A DNA stretch of 64,000 nt from Ursus arctos (GCF_023065955.2 NW_026623050.1:21658501-21722500); one strand, 5' to 3'; numbered from the stretch's first letter, positions 49,530 to 62,700 are shown. A program made the numbers and translations. Notes: generated from the sequence alone by a model not told the origin.

Positions 49530-49970
49530 ATTAATAGTCATCATTGAAAAGAAAGTTGGAGAACAGGAAAAACAACAAAGGAAAAAACCCATTATTTCAC
49601 TGTCCAGAGAAAATTGTTATGTTTTGATGTATTTCCATTTGGTTTTGTTTTTTCCGTGAGTCCTTTGTTTGCAAAGTTGAGAGCTTAATGATGGTTTCAT
49701 TTTATGTCCTCCTTTTTTATTTCACTTAATATTATGAGCATTTTCCTCATATACTTGAAGATTCTTTATAAACTTGGCTTAAAATTGTATGATATTACAT
49801 GGAATGGATATAGCATAACTTAACAAATTAGTTCTCTTACTGCTTGACATTTAGGGCTTTTGTTTGTTCATTTGGATTCTGTTATAAAAAATGTGATAGT
49901 GAACACCTCTTTGTACATACCTATATTTTTATCTACACTTCGATTTCCTTTGGATAGGAGATGTAGATTT
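49530..49970. repeat. Old LINE-like fragment
   Basis: 'tttcacttaatattatgagcattttcctcatat', 'gcttgacatttagggcttttg' and 'aaaaatgtgatagtgaacacctctttgtacatacc' follow the pattern of an ancient L1 3' region read antisense. Family not assigned. Confidence 0.5.
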
Positions 49971-50334
49971 TGTTTTTTGTGCCTGCAAGTTATAATTAAA
50001 GCTAAGAGAGTGAACGAATACCCTTAGGGAAATGAACTCGGAGGAAGATAAATTATCAGGCCTAAGGATTGATGTTAATGGTGGAGTTAGATGTATAAAA
50101 TTAGTGATTTTGGATAATTATTTAGTGTAAAAATACAATTTTTATTTGTATGTGAATGGAGTATAAGATGGCATTATGTACAGATTTATGTTTGTGTATA
50201 AATTGGTTGTGCGGTAACTGGAGGGAATTCCCATCATTCTTTGACCTGTGCCTGTTGAAATGGAGTGTAATCTAATTGGGAGTCTATCAGTGAGAGCTCT
50301 TGAATTCTTGACTTCTTAAGAGAGGCACTGTAGG

Positions 50335-50545
50335 ATAGCGGGAGGAATTGGGCTCAGGAACCAAACAACTGGAATGGAATCAGTGCTTTGCAGCTTATTA
50401 GCTGGGTGGCCTTAGGCAAGTCATTTAAATGATCTGAGCGTACTTTTCTTTTTTGGGAAAAGTGGATGATACTGCCTACCTTCAGAATCTTTATGAGGAT
50501 CAAATAAGATTATATATCTCCTGCCATACAGCAGCTTCAAAAATG
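50335..50545 (+). repeat. MIR
   Basis: 'agcttattagctgggtggccttaggcaagtcatttaaatgatctgagc' and 'tgaggatcaaataag' mark a sense MIR. A SINE inserted next to it starts at 50555. Confidence 0.85.
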
Positions 50546-50554
50546 GTAGCTGCC

Positions 50555-50731
50555 CGAGGTGCCTGGGTGGTCTTTCTGGTTAATGAGTGGTTAATCATCT
50601 GATTCTTGATTTTGGCTCATGTTATGATCTCAGAGTCCTGGGATTGAGCCCTGTGTGTGGCTCTGTACTGGGTGTGGAGTCTGCTTAAAATTCTCTCCCC
50701 CTCTTCCCCCGGCACCCCCTCTCTAAACAAT
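50555..50731 (+). mobile_element. Diverged CAN SINE in TCF12 intron 3
   Basis: 'gaggtgcctgggtgg' head with an internal AGTGGTTAAT-type extension, then 'tctcagagtcctgggattgagccc'. Degraded tail ('ctctctaaacaatac'). TSD AAATGGTAGCTGCC / AAACGGTGGCTGCC. Confidence 0.88.
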
Positions 50732-52788
50732 ACAAACGGTGGCTGCCATTATTGTGGCGTCCTCTGAAGTAATACTAATGATAATATTAATAATTAACAG
50801 TAATACTTAGAACCAGCTTTACAGGCAATGTTTATTGAACTATTATTATATAATAGGTGCTATGCTAGTGGTGGTGGAGGTGAGGAAATGCCCCCACAAG
50901 GGCAACATATCAAAGTTGCTTTTCAGTGCTATAATTATATATATTGTCAGAAGTCTAAGAAGAAATCAGGCAGTAGTTTTTTAAATTAAAAAAAAAAGGT
51001 TTTTTTTTTTTGCTCCTAGAAGAGTAGCTTTGCAAGGGCACCAGGTACCTAAGAACCTTACCTTTTTTTTTTCTTTTACAGTTGATTTCTTCTTAATACT
51101 ATTATTTTGTAGATTAGGTGTTGTATAGTGCAGAGTGGCGGACAGAAATGTGTATAGTTTTGAAAACCCTCTTCCATGCTTAGGTATTGCACTTGGATGT
51201 AGTGTTTTCTCCATATTCTCTAACTACTTGAAATTCTTTCTGGAATGAGACGTAGACTAAATAAATAAGTAAAATAAAAATTACGTGACCTGAGAGGATA
51301 GAATAGCTGGGAGAGAGGTTGGAGAGAATGTTAAGAGTCTCTAGAGTAGAGCTTCTCCAGTTTTTTCTTAATAGCAGAGGAGAAGGAACATAAACTCCCC
51401 TGGTAGCCTGAAGCAACACATTGCAAGTGAGCAGAAGAAATCTTATCTTAAAAATTTATGTGCATTTTACTTTCTACTCCCAAACACAAACATATTTGTT
51501 GTAATATAAATATGTTTTAATTAATCATTGAGTAAAACTGAGGTTCTAGGAACACACATCATGTTAGCTGATAGCATTGCCTTCCACCTGTTTTGCTTTG
51601 TATCTTTGGGCTTAGGGGCAAAGGTGGAGTGGGATGCAGGCCTATACTATCCTTCTTTAGTGAGAAGCCCAGCCGTAGAGTATATTATTCAGCTGTTTTT
51701 ATTTGTGGATCTTCTCTTGCTCCCACAGAAGTCTGTGAAAAAGGATCATTACATTAGGAGGCAAATGGTTTTAGTAGGGAGGAAATTGTTATTCCATTTG
51801 TTAGTAATGTCTTGTTAGCTTGTCTTTTGAACCCTTGTTTTCTGTATCCAGCCAGATCATCCTGTAATTTCTTAACATGCCCGTGGCTTGAGAAGAAAAC
51901 GTATATTTTTATAGAGAGAGCTTTGTTTTGTTGTTGTTGTTCCATGTTTGAAATGTGCTCTGGTGTGTTCCAGGTTAAAAATGTGCTTTCATAAAGACCA
52001 TGGTGAATCATCCGAGCTGCTCTAAGCTGATTGGGGGCATAAAGATCATATTTAAAGATCACACTGAAATGTAAACAGATTAGGGATTGGTTGCTAATTT
52101 TTATTGCATTGGGTAGTGACTCAGTGATGAAATTTTCAAAATAAAAACAATTTAAGAGAAGGTGCAGGATAGAAGAGATTACTTAAAAACAAAACAAAAA
52201 CAAAAACAACCACTACCACACCTTACCATGTTTTTGGCTATTAAAAATGTTGGCTGAAGGTGTCATTTTGTCAGATCTGTTTTAGGTGCTAGGAAAGTGC
52301 CTGAATTTGAACTGAGGGAGTTCTTTGAAAGATTATTCCGGTTACCCAAGGGAAATCTCTTTGGAAACCTCCCTCAAAAATTGTTGGTTTATTTTCTTCC
52401 GGTGGTTTTACCAGGGAGCCATTGTGAGGCTTTGAAATGAGCAGGATCAACTCATGATTGCTCTTCTGCCACTTCATTGGTGGTTAACGTAGAGAACACA
52501 GGTTGAATTTAATATGATCACGCGGCTCCAGTCAATGAACAAATGTGCTCCTGCTCTCAGCGAGAGTTGTGAGTAGTGGTGGAGCACTGCAGGGATCCCT
52601 GCTAGGAGGGAATTACAGTCATCAGGCTTCTCAGTCCTTGAGGCATATGTTGTTTTGAGGTTGTTGAGGATAAATAAAAGGTTTGCGGTACCACGAGAGG
52701 AAAAAATGCCAGGCTTCACTTTGAACTTACGGCAGAAGCATGGTTTGGCCACAAGTTAATTTAGAGAATCTGAGTTTGTGTGGGTCCT

Positions 52789-52838
52789 CAAATAGCAAAA
52801 ACCTGAGTTAGCAGGTCGTCTTAGGTTTTTGCTATTTG
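52789..52838. other. Perfect 16-bp inverted repeat (hairpin) in TCF12 intron 3
   Basis: The arms CAAATAGCAAAAACCT (52789-52804) and AGGTTTTTGCTATTTG (52823-52838) are exact reverse complements, 18 bases apart. Three further inward pairs (G-T wobble, A-T, G-C) leave a 12-base loop. No known repeat was recognised around it. Function unknown: it may be a hairpin RNA, the relic of a small inverted element, or chance. Confidence 0.9.
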
Positions 52839-53808
52839 GAAGCCCTACTATATCTAGCTGACTTTGTCATCTGGTGAGAGGCCCATTGCCTGCCTACTTG
52901 TCTTTGACATGCTAAAGGTTTTAGAAACTGTTTTTCAGTGTTGGTCCCAATTTAAAGTTTAAGGGGAAAGTTGTTTCATGTTCAATTTCTTGGTGGGAAC
53001 TTATAGAAACCTTGAATTGATCATGCCTTTCTAAGTAGGCAAGTAATTAGCCATTTCAACACCATACGAAATACCCTAATTGTCTCTTCTCTAAGCATCA
53101 GTTCTTTTTATTCTAGGGGATGGCATAATTAATTATTGTATGTCAAGATCATCTTACCTGGCAAAGGTCCACAATCCCTGATTTGCGATTTTGATCTAAA
53201 AAAGTCTGAATCAAAATTTTTCCTTTAAATTCAGCATACATTATTTTAGTGGCAAAATCTGATCTTATCTGAAGGGAGGCTGTTCACAGTTTGTTTTCCT
53301 AGTTGTTGTATGGTTACCGGGTGCTGGAAGTGATTTGTAGTGTATGGTATGTGCACTGTATTTCTTTCTTAAATTTGAAAAAGTGAATTTTAAAATCCAC
53401 CTGTCCCCATGGATTTTTGAAAAGGTATTATAGACACACCCCCCCCTGCCCTGAGTGTGTCTCCCAGGTATTGTTTACAACTCAAAATAAAATTTTCTTT
53501 TTTTGGACTAGAAGTCTAGACTAGAGAATTTATTATTTTAAATACAGAAAACATAATGGTGGTGAACTTGTTAACATAAAGGAAATTCTTCTTGGAATTT
53601 GACTTTTCAGGCTGAGCTTTGTGTTGGAGTATTTTGGCCAGTACATTGATATAGGGAATCGATTTCTATTTTGAGGAGGGATACACTTTTTCATCTTTTA
53701 GGCCGAGGTGTGTACCAATATTTCCCTGGTCACTTTGCATGGGAGTTTTCAGGGTGCTAACAGGAGATATACTTACATATAGATATATAAACCCAAGTAA
53801 AAATAATT

Positions 53809-54005
53809 TTTTTTTTTAAGATTTTATTTATTTATTTGACAGAGATAGAGACAGCCAGCGAGAGAGGGAACACAAGCAGGGGGAGTGGGAGAGGAAGAAG
53901 CAGGCTCATAGTGGAGGAGCCTGATGTGGGGCTCGATCCCATAACGCTAGGATCACGCCCTGAGCCGAAGGCAGGCGCTTAACCGCTGTGCCACCCAGGC
54001 GCCCC
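53809..54005 (-). mobile_element. CAN SINE, antisense in TCF12 intron 3
   Basis: Near-consensus long-body type. TSD AGTAAAAATAATT at about 53796 and 54006. Very similar to the copies at 29.5 and 45.5 kb, with the shared variant 'gcaggctcatagtgg/cgg'. Confidence 0.95.
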
Positions 54006-54225
54006 AGTAAAAATAATTCTTTATGTATATATAAATAATCTGTAAAACTAGCACTATATGATCACTTTTAAAAGGAAGCCTCAACCCTGACCATACCCAC
54101 TTTTAACTGTTGCCTGAGAGCAAATGGAGAAGAGAATCCTAGCAAGTCATCTCCATGAAGAAAAGGAGGAGCTAAGATACAGTTTTGTATGGCACAGATA
54201 ACAAAACCAGTCTTTGGTAATTTTA

Positions 54226-54396
54226 ATTAATTAATTAATTTATTTATTTATTTGAGAGAGAGTGCGCATGTGAGCAGGGGGAGGGAGGGGTAGAGGGAGA
54301 AGCACATTCTTCAGGAGCAGGGAGCCCGATGTGGGGCTTGATTCTAGGACCCTGGGATCATGACCTGAGCTAACAGACTGAGCCACCCAGGCACCC
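54226..54396 (-). mobile_element. CAN SINE, older type with (AATT)n tail
   Basis: AATTAATT then ATTTATTT tail, a purine body with 'gagagtgcgcatgtgagcagg', and a deletion in the head. TSD CCAGTCTTTGGTAATTTTA on both sides (54207-54225 and 54397-54415). Confidence 0.93.
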
Positions 54397-55989
54397 CCAG
54401 TCTTTGGTAATTTTATTCTCTTCTTTTATATTGGTTAAAAGTTTTCATAGATTGATATGTAGCATGATGTTTATTCCTACAATATACTTATTAAGGGCAT
54501 CTTCATTGAAAACACATTGTGATTCTAATGGGTGTATGAAATTTTCCTCAGTAACCTGTCATTGGCTCAGTCCTATTAATAAAAACTGTGAAACTCGTTA
54601 TGAAACTAGTTTGTTGGGTATGTTTTGAGGGGCATGCCAGTTGGCCATTCAGACTCTTCTGGCCTTGAAAACCTGTTCCCTATAGTATTCCTGGTGATGC
54701 TGTCTCAAGAACCATGAATACTTAAATAAGGTAAATTAAATAAATAGATTAAATAATAATTAAATAATTGAATAATTAAACCCACTTAAAATTTGTAGGG
54801 GTTTGAGATGCTCTGCTGTAGAAACACAGAACAGGTCATACAGCCAAGGTCTCCCTTGCCTTCATATTTATATAATCTCTCTTGTAGTGCCACAATGAAC
54901 AGACTCTTGAGTTTGACTGTGGAAGCTTGCTAGACAAGTTGTATAGTAATAGCACTTTGCCCAGTGAATGATTGAAGGAAGGAGGAGTCTTACTGTTGAA
55001 AAAAAAAATCAGTAATGATAAAAGTATTTTGTAAATATTATACACTGTTTTCTTCATAATTCTTATAGGAAGTTGGTAACTTCATTTTGCAGAGGAAATA
55101 GAGAAATCAACAGTGATACACATTTGCCTGTGGTTTCTTATTGCCCCTCAGAAGTAGCAAACTGATGAGTTGTAGTTGCACCTGCACTGATACCAATCTA
55201 CACCAGGGCAAGGTTTGTCTTGAGGAGGAATTTAATATCTCTAGAAATCTTTAAAATTTGTTGTTGTAACAGGAGGCTTTAAATGGTGTAATGTTGATAT
55301 TCTCCACAAGAAAGTCCTTCAAAATTTATTTTTATTAAAAAGCAAACAATAATCAAAGCCTTTATACGATAAAACTTTCTAAAAAGTATTGGAAGATATT
55401 AAATATAAATAGCTACAACCTGAAATGTCTTTAGGAGAGTGTAATTCTTGTGTATGGTCTTATTGTACAGCTGTCATCAGACTTTGTGCCTTGGGAAGAA
55501 GATGAAATTTGATAATTGTAAGATATTGGAATATTCATAACTATTATTTAGTTGAGTCCTAGAAAAGAATGGTTGCTTCATAGTATGGAAAATTGTTTAT
55601 TTTCACTTTCCCATTTTCAGAGATTTAGTGTTTGTTTAGTTATAAAGGCAAGTAAAAGCAGATGGAAAATAGTTATTCCAAGGGTAGTTTAAAAATGTTA
55701 TTAAACATACAGAAGGGATTTTAATGGAAGTTGTTAAAATTTAATTTTGGGAACAGAACTTTTCAATGAATTAAAATGAAGAGACTTATGCTAATTCTTA
55801 TAGTATTGAATGGTGCTGATTAGTCCATTTTGTATTTTCATTCATATAAAAGTAGACCGGACTTTCATTTGTCAAAGGGACATCTATAGATATTTGAGAG
55901 AGCACCTAGTAATACCTGGTTGTTTTTCATTGGTCTTTGTAGGATGGTTTATTTACATTTAAGGTGGTGGAGAATAGAGACACGTTGTA

Positions 55990-56170
55990 TGTTGGAAAGA
56001 GGAGGGGTGTGGAGTCACAAAGTATTGGTTCAGTGTTGGCTTTATCATTTACTAGATCTGTGATGTTAGGGCAGTATGGTTAACTTCTCTTAGCCTGTTT
56101 ATCTTCTGTGTAAAATGAGGAAAATAAAAATACTACCTTAAGGGGTTGTGATAGTGATCAAGTTAAGTAA
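55990..56170 (+). repeat. MIR
   Basis: 'tatcatttactagatctgtgatgttagggcagtatggttaacttctcttagcc' and 'gtaaaatgaggaaaataaaaatac' mark a sense MIR. Confidence 0.8.
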
Positions 56171-57604
56171 TTTTTAAGGAAATTCCTTTCTAAAATGTGG
56201 AGACTTACAGTTCTGTACAAATATTGGTTGCCTTATGTTAGGTGGCATAGCAACTCTAGAAGGGATTCTAAGCTCACAAATGTATATGGAGAGAATGACT
56301 ATTCATGCAAAACTCAACATTTCTGACAATCGCTTATTGAATATTACATCAGGTGATTGAGAGGTAAGGAACTCCTTAAGGTAGTTAACGTTCAGAATTT
56401 CTAAGTTTTTCAAATGAATTCTTTCTCTTTTTGGTTAGATGGGGAATGTTAAGGCAGAAAAGTAAAATTTTCATGTATATTCTTTGGTAGAACTCTTAAT
56501 TATATCCCAAACCATGGAACCCCAAAGTTACTATCCCTGAATCCTTTATTCTCAGCTTAGTTGTTTTAAATACTTGTTGAGGATCTCTTGTAGTGACAAG
56601 GTTAATCCCAGGCTTAAGTAGGTGTGACAGCTGAATGGTTCTTGGGAGTAGTCTCCTTTTGCTTTGTTTGATGAGCAGTAATCTGAACAAAATTTTAGTG
56701 TAAGAATTAACATTTTAAAGATTTAAAAGTACAGGATCTAGTGGCCTTGGTATATTCCCGAGTGAGGACAAGAGGTTGTAAGGATGAGGTTGGGAAATGC
56801 AGGTGGACCTCTCATCTGCTGTATGCCTGTGCTTGAAGCAGGAAGGGCTCAGTCTTACCCATAAATGTCAAAAGGTATCAGGGTTCCGAGCTGTCTGATG
56901 ATGGCTGCTGTTTCTGGGTGTGTGATTAGGGAGGTGAGGGCTTCCCCAGGTCCTAATAGTGCTTTCCATTTAGTGTGCTTGTCTGGCTATCTAAAACACC
57001 TGGTTCACCTGTTATTGGGAAATACTGAGGCTTTTCCTGATTCTTTGTATGTATGTGTTTGTGGGATTGTGTTGCTTAGACTTTTTTACTTTATTTTAAA
57101 GAAGGAAATCAGCAAATTCAAACTTCATAGAACCCAGAGCCAGTAAGCCTATTAGGGTGGTTTTGATGGAGGTCTGTGGACTTGTGGGCTCCATAGGAGC
57201 TATTTGCTAATTATTCTTCAGGATAAGACAATGACTGGGTTTGGATTATAGCATGATTTGACAGCCACTTAACTGGCGTCAAGAAAGTTCTGAGGCCTTC
57301 TGTCTCTGCATTTTCCATTGTAAGAATTCCTAATCCTTCCTTAAAAGATCTGTATTAAATTGCAGTGATGTGAGAGTAGATGGTAGTTGAGACAGTGAAA
57401 CCAGGGACCTTTGGGAATGGAGATTGAGGGTTTCTGAATATAACTTCTCAGCACCCGGGGGCCAGGTGAAATAGCTTATTTTTTTTCATAGTTAATTGAT
57501 GGCTTCTGCATGCCTGCTGCCAACTCTGATCTGGTACTTCACTGCTAGACATTGTAGTGGTCTCCTTACTGGGGCTTCTTGTGTCCATTTGCTCTCTTTT
57601 CCAA

Positions 57605-57940
57605 TCTTAGTCTGCTAAGCTGCCATAACAGAATACCACAGACTGGGTGGTTTAAACAATAGCAGTTTATTTTCTTACAGTTCTGGAGGCTGGAAGTCTG
57701 AGCCCAGCATGGTCAGGTTCTGGTACTTTTCCTGGATTGCAGATGGCTGCCTTCTTGTTGCATTCTCACATAGCCTTTCCTTAATGTGTATGGAGAGGGG
57801 CTGTAGGAGAGAAAACTCTGTGGTGTCTTTTCTTATAAGGACACATCTCATCATAGCATCTCCATTCTTATCTCCCAAAGGCCTCACCTCTAAATACCAG
57901 CTTCTGTAGATGAATTCTGAGGGGACAGAAGGCCATAACA
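57605..57940 (-). mobile_element. MLT1-like MaLR solo LTR, antisense in intron 3
   Basis: 'gctgccataacagaataccacagactgggtgg', 'cttacagttctggaggctggaagtc', 'tttccttaatgtgta', 'cttataaggacac' and the end 'ggccataaca'. LTR only, with no internal region. Confidence 0.87.
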
Positions 57941-58010
57941 CAATCCTCATATTTTCCTCCTGTGATTCATGTCAGATTTGTTCCCTATTGGCTATGAAAA
58001 CAATTAAAAG

Positions 58011-58185
58011 GGGGTACCTGGGGGCTCAGTCGGTTAAGCATCTGACTCTTGATTTCAGCTCAGGTCCTGATCTCAGGGTCGTGAGATCGAGCCCAGCGTT
58101 GGGCTCCGTGCTGGGCACAGAACCTGCTTAAGATTCTCTCTCTCCCTCTGTCCCCTCCCCAAAATAAATAAAATCTTAAAAACAA
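58011..58185 (+). mobile_element. CAN SINE, older type
   Basis: 'ggggtacctgggggctcagtcgg' head, 'gcttaagattctctctctccctctg' body and an AAATAAATAAAATC tail with AAAC units. TSD not clear. Confidence 0.9.
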
Positions 58186-58738
58186 ACAAACAAAAAACCA
58201 AAAGTCTCCCCTTGGCATTTAAGTTCTTTAATAATCTGATAGGAACTTGCCTTAGTTTTATAGTCACTACTTCCCAGTCTGAATTGTGTGGTTCAGTTAC
58301 ACTGGTCTCCTATCTGACCTCTTGCCTTTAGTTATTCTTTTCTCCCAAACTGGCATACCTTCTTGCCATTCTTGTGCTGTTTGAACCTCCTTTCCTTTAT
58401 GAAATCTTTTCCAGCCATTTCTAGGCACAATTGTGTAAAAGTGTGGCTTCTAGATATTTTAAAGACGTTTGGGTAAAGGATTTCTTTTTTTGCTCCTGAA
58501 GGCAAAGCTAGGGTCAGTATGGCAGTTAGGTCCGGTCAGTTTTGAGTCCAACCAGTTATTGTAGCTGGACAGCCTCTTGAGTCTAACCCTATAGTTTAAA
58601 GGAAGACTGAAGCCTACTTCTGTTGAATACTGAACATAGGATTTCTGTTTGTAGGAGTTGAACTAGGTGTTCCAAGTTCTTTTTTGCCTTAAATTCTTTA
58701 GAATACTGTCCTTTTTAAAAAAATTACATGTATCTCAT

Positions 58739-58926
58739 GGGGCGCCTGGGTAGCGCAGTTGTTAAGCGTCTGCCTTCGGCTCAGGGCGTGATCCCAGCGT
58801 TCTGGGATCGAGCCCCACATCAGGCTCCTCCGCTGGGAGCCTGCTTCTCCCTTTCCCACTCCCTCTGCTTGTGTTCCCTCTCTCGCTGGCTGTCTCTCTG
58901 TCAAATAAATAAAATCTTAAAAAAAA
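58739..58926 (+). mobile_element. CAN SINE, long-body type
   Basis: Complete sense element with a near-perfect TSD AAATTACATGTATCTCA at 58721-58737 and after the tail. The closeness of the TSD copies suggests a recent insertion. Confidence 0.95.
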
Positions 58927-59333
58927 AATTACATGTATCTCAGCCAAGTTATAAACTCCCTGAAAGCAAAGATAGTGTTTTATGTTTGTATTTCTGCAAA
59001 GTACCTTGCTTTGAGGTGAGTAAACACCTGGTGATTGACTGTTTTTAAGATTTGGAGATGTGTGATAGGTTGGTGGAAAGAAAGATTAAATTCCCTAAGT
59101 TAACTTTCCTGGATTAAATTTCCTTTATTGCATTTTTCTTTTCTAGCATCAGCTGCATGGTGAGGTTTTTAAGGAAACACTGAACTTGTATGGGTTAGCT
59201 GAGTGGAGACCTGGGGTGTTTACTTGTTAGAATGTTTCACCTGTTCTCTTATTTCTTCTGAAAAGATCTTATCCCATCCAGGACTCCACATTTAATTATC
59301 AAGGATGAGCGTCTTTTACTAAATGTTTCCTGT

Positions 59334-59528
59334 TTTGTTTTAAGATTTATTTATTTATTTTAGAGGGAGAGAGAGCATGAGCAGGAGTGGGAGAGGGAAA
59401 CAGAATCTCAAGCAGACTCCATGCCTAGTGTGGAGCCAGACACAGGGCTCAATTTCATGATCCCAAGATCACTACCTGAGCCAAAACCAAGAGTTGGATG
59501 CTTAATCGACTGCTCCACCCAGGAGCCC
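59334..59528 (-). mobile_element. CAN SINE, older type
   Basis: 'aagatttatttatttattttagagggagagagagc', 'aatctcaagcagactcc' and an end 'ccacccaggagcccc'. TSD CTAAATGTTTC on both sides. Confidence 0.92.
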
Positions 59529-61539
59529 CTAAATGTTTCTAAATCATCTTCATTGGAGATTTTTGGGCTAAAGCTGCTTTTGTCTACTCCGGAAAATACA
59601 GCATCTTCATATTTTGAAGTTAGCTTGCAGATCTAGACATGGTATCTTGGGCAGTTGTATCTTTTATCTTTTTTTTTTTTTTAACTAGGAATTGAGTTGA
59701 TCACTCTGAGGTAATTTGGAACTAAAATGTTACCCTTGTGTGTGGAATTTGGAAAAAGCTCGTTTTGAGGGAAACATCAATTGAAGGTTAAGAATTTTTG
59801 TGAGGAGAGATCTAGGGCTCAATCAAGCTGGAGATGTGATCTTTGTGATAAAGATAGTAAAAATTCTCATCTCAGTAATCTACCTCAGAACAGAATTTCT
59901 CCATTATAAGCTTCTCACTTACTTAAAGCCACTTTATCTGATTTGTTGCCTGCTAGAATACTCTTTTACATGACTCAGGTCTCTTATAGCTTACCTCTGA
60001 AATATGTAGAATATGTTTTCTTGTGTAGTCTGACAGAGTGGTTTTTTACTTTGAACAGTAATTTTCATTGCTTGTGAAACTCACAGATTTCTGAGATGCC
60101 ACCTTTACAGACTAGACTTATGGTTGATTTTTCTCTCAAAGTGCCCATTTGCTCCCTGTGAAAGGAGCAGGTTTGCATTTATTCAGTGAATCTAAGATGA
60201 GATAATTGGTATTTTTATGATTTGAATAGAGGCTTTGTATTTTTGAATTTTGTGAAACAAAGCGGTGTTTGTAAACACATTTCAAAAATATAAATGACAC
60301 TTTTTGGTAAAGATGTTCACTGAATAGCAAGAAAGTTCAGAAAAGAGCTTTTGTTAACATTCAGTAATAATCTGACTGTTTTCATTGACTTTCTCATTGA
60401 TTAAAGAGTACCTGATTTTTAGAACTTTTTGTGTTGAAAGTAATCTTTATACTGGTTTGTGGTAGGAGAATTTTATCTTGGTATCCAGTACTCCTGGGAG
60501 TTTGGAATTTTCAACTGTTGTCTAGGTTTAGAAGAATGTTTGATAAACAGTATATTTCAATGTAAAAATAGTCCTGGGAGACTCTAGGAAAGCATTTGTT
60601 TAGTGCTCTGATGTAAGATGAACAAGTTGCTCTGGTATTGGACCCATAACATAGAAATATTTTAGTATGGCTCCACTGGTTTAAGTATAAATATGGATTT
60701 CAGGCAAAATCCAAAGTGAGTCTTCAGATTTTGTAAAACAAAGTGGTTGATTTTATATTCCCCTCCAATTCCTTCGTCTTTTAAAGACTTCTGTTGGCTT
60801 TTATAAATGAAGTTGTGTGGTCAGGTATGGACGTATTGTTTCCAGAAGTATATTATGTCTATATATAGTGGTTTTCATGTGGGAAGAAAGTGTTGAATAA
60901 AATAATTTTGAGAGCCTATATGTAAGTGACTGAAAATTTTTCTTTCTAAACTACTTTTGAAAAATTGTAAAAATATAAGCCTTAGCTAAATGAACCTAAA
61001 CAGCATAGAAAGGTACACAGTGAAAAACAAAAATTCTAGTCATTCTTTCCTGTTTCCCATTTCCACTCCCTTGACAAAGATTAATTCTGTTGAGTTTCTT
61101 CTCAAAGTTTTTCATGCATATGCAAGCGATGTAATAGCTTTTGTTTTACACAGGGAACAACAGTTCTGCAACTTAATCTTTTTACTTAAGAGAGGGAGGG
61201 TAGGGGATCATTATGTAAAGGTCTTTTTGAGTCCACGTAGATTTTACTAGGACATTTGATTCCCTAAAATCTGTATAATGATTTGACCTGTTACAAAAAG
61301 TAACAATCATATAGTACATATGGCTTAGTGAAGCTAAAATACCCCAAAGCATTAGCATTTATTGGCAGTCAAAGATTTCAGTTTTACCTACTTAATAATT
61401 GTTCTCCCCTTTAGAAAACAAACACACAAATGAGTTTTATTGTAATGGAAAGCATTTGGGAAGAAATTCGTTCTTTATGTATAGGCACTGTGCACAGGAT
61501 ACACTTTTACATGAGTTATTTAACGATCTTCATAATAAT

Positions 61540-61650
61540 AACTGAGGCAGATTCAGTTTTACTCCTATTTTTGCAAATGAGGAAACAGGCTTCACGCCAT
61601 TGTAACACATCTACTAAGGGGCAGAATCAGGTTTCAAAGCTGATCATGCA
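61540..61650 (-). repeat. MIR-like fragment, antisense
   Basis: 'attttgcaaatgaggaaacaggcttcacgcc..acacatctactaaggggcagaatcagg' resembles the antisense MIR core. Confidence 0.55.
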
Positions 61651-61809
61651 ATTCTGTGGCAGTAGCTAGTTATTTAGATTGTTAAAATAAAATCTAGTCT
61701 CATGGATAGTTGACTAATATCCTATCAAATATCACAGTTATTTAATATAAAAATTGGTGAAGTCATCGTTATAATGTGTTTAATGGAGGGATTGGCTTTT
61801 TCCTGATCC

Positions 61810-61965
61810 CAAATTCAGCAGTAATTAGCATCACTTGGGGAGCTTTTAACAAATACCTATTTCTGGATCACTGACCCTAGATCTTCAGGTTGCATAGATC
61901 TGGAGTAGAGCCTAGGAATCGGAATTTTTAACAAGCTACTGCTTCTTAAGCAACCAACCTGGCTT
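61810..61965. mobile_element. MER5-type hAT fragment
   Basis: 'attagcatcacttggggagcttttaac', 'tctggatcactgaccctagatc' and 'gtagagcctaggaatcggaatttttaacaagct' match the MER5A interior. The ends are not intact. Confidence 0.7.
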
Positions 61966-62645
61966 CACTGAAGTATGTCTTTATTTAAAATTTATGAGTA
62001 TGAGGTTTTAGTTCTTACTAAATTTTTTTCTGAAGATAATGAAGCATTACTTTATAGAAACAGACGTGTAAAACTTAAAGTTCATTTAGTGATGTGTTGG
62101 AAACAAAGCTTTACTTGTTGAGCTATATTATATTGTGCTGTAAGGTGGTTTTTCGTAGGGCCACACTATAACTGAAGGTTGTCTTGTCTCTTGCAGAGGT
62201 GAACTGTGGAAACATTTTGTGAATACATCTCTAAAATGCATAGACTGGAAATAAAAATGAAGTGATTTGAGGCTCAAGATCCTCTAGAAATGGGTTTATC
62301 AGTATCATTTTTAGTTGAGAGCAGTATAATACTTATCCAAAGAAATAATTGTGCATTAGATCTCTTGCCTTATGATTGCTTTAAATGTTGAAGTTATATT
62401 ACCATGCTTCTAAGGAAAGAGAATTAAAAAATAAATCACTTGGTGGCTTTTTGGTTTGGTTTCTTGGTTTGCCTCTCCTTTTTTTCCTTTTACTCATTTG
62501 TTTTGTATCTTAAATTCCACATATGAGTGAACTCACATGGTATTTGTCTTTCTCTGACATATTTTACTTAGCATAATACTCTGTAGCTCCATCCACGTCA
62601 TTGCAAATGGCAAGATTTCACTCTTTTTGATGGCTGAGTAATATT

Positions 62646-62647
<2 letters not shown>

Positions 62648-62689
<42 letters not shown>

Positions 62690-62700
62690 TGTGTATGTGT
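62648..62700. repeat. (TG)n microsatellite within L1
   Basis: About 17 TG units, then TG interspersed with single A substitutions. It sits at the usual place where L1 3' ends carry a GT/AT-rich microsatellite. Confidence 0.95.
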
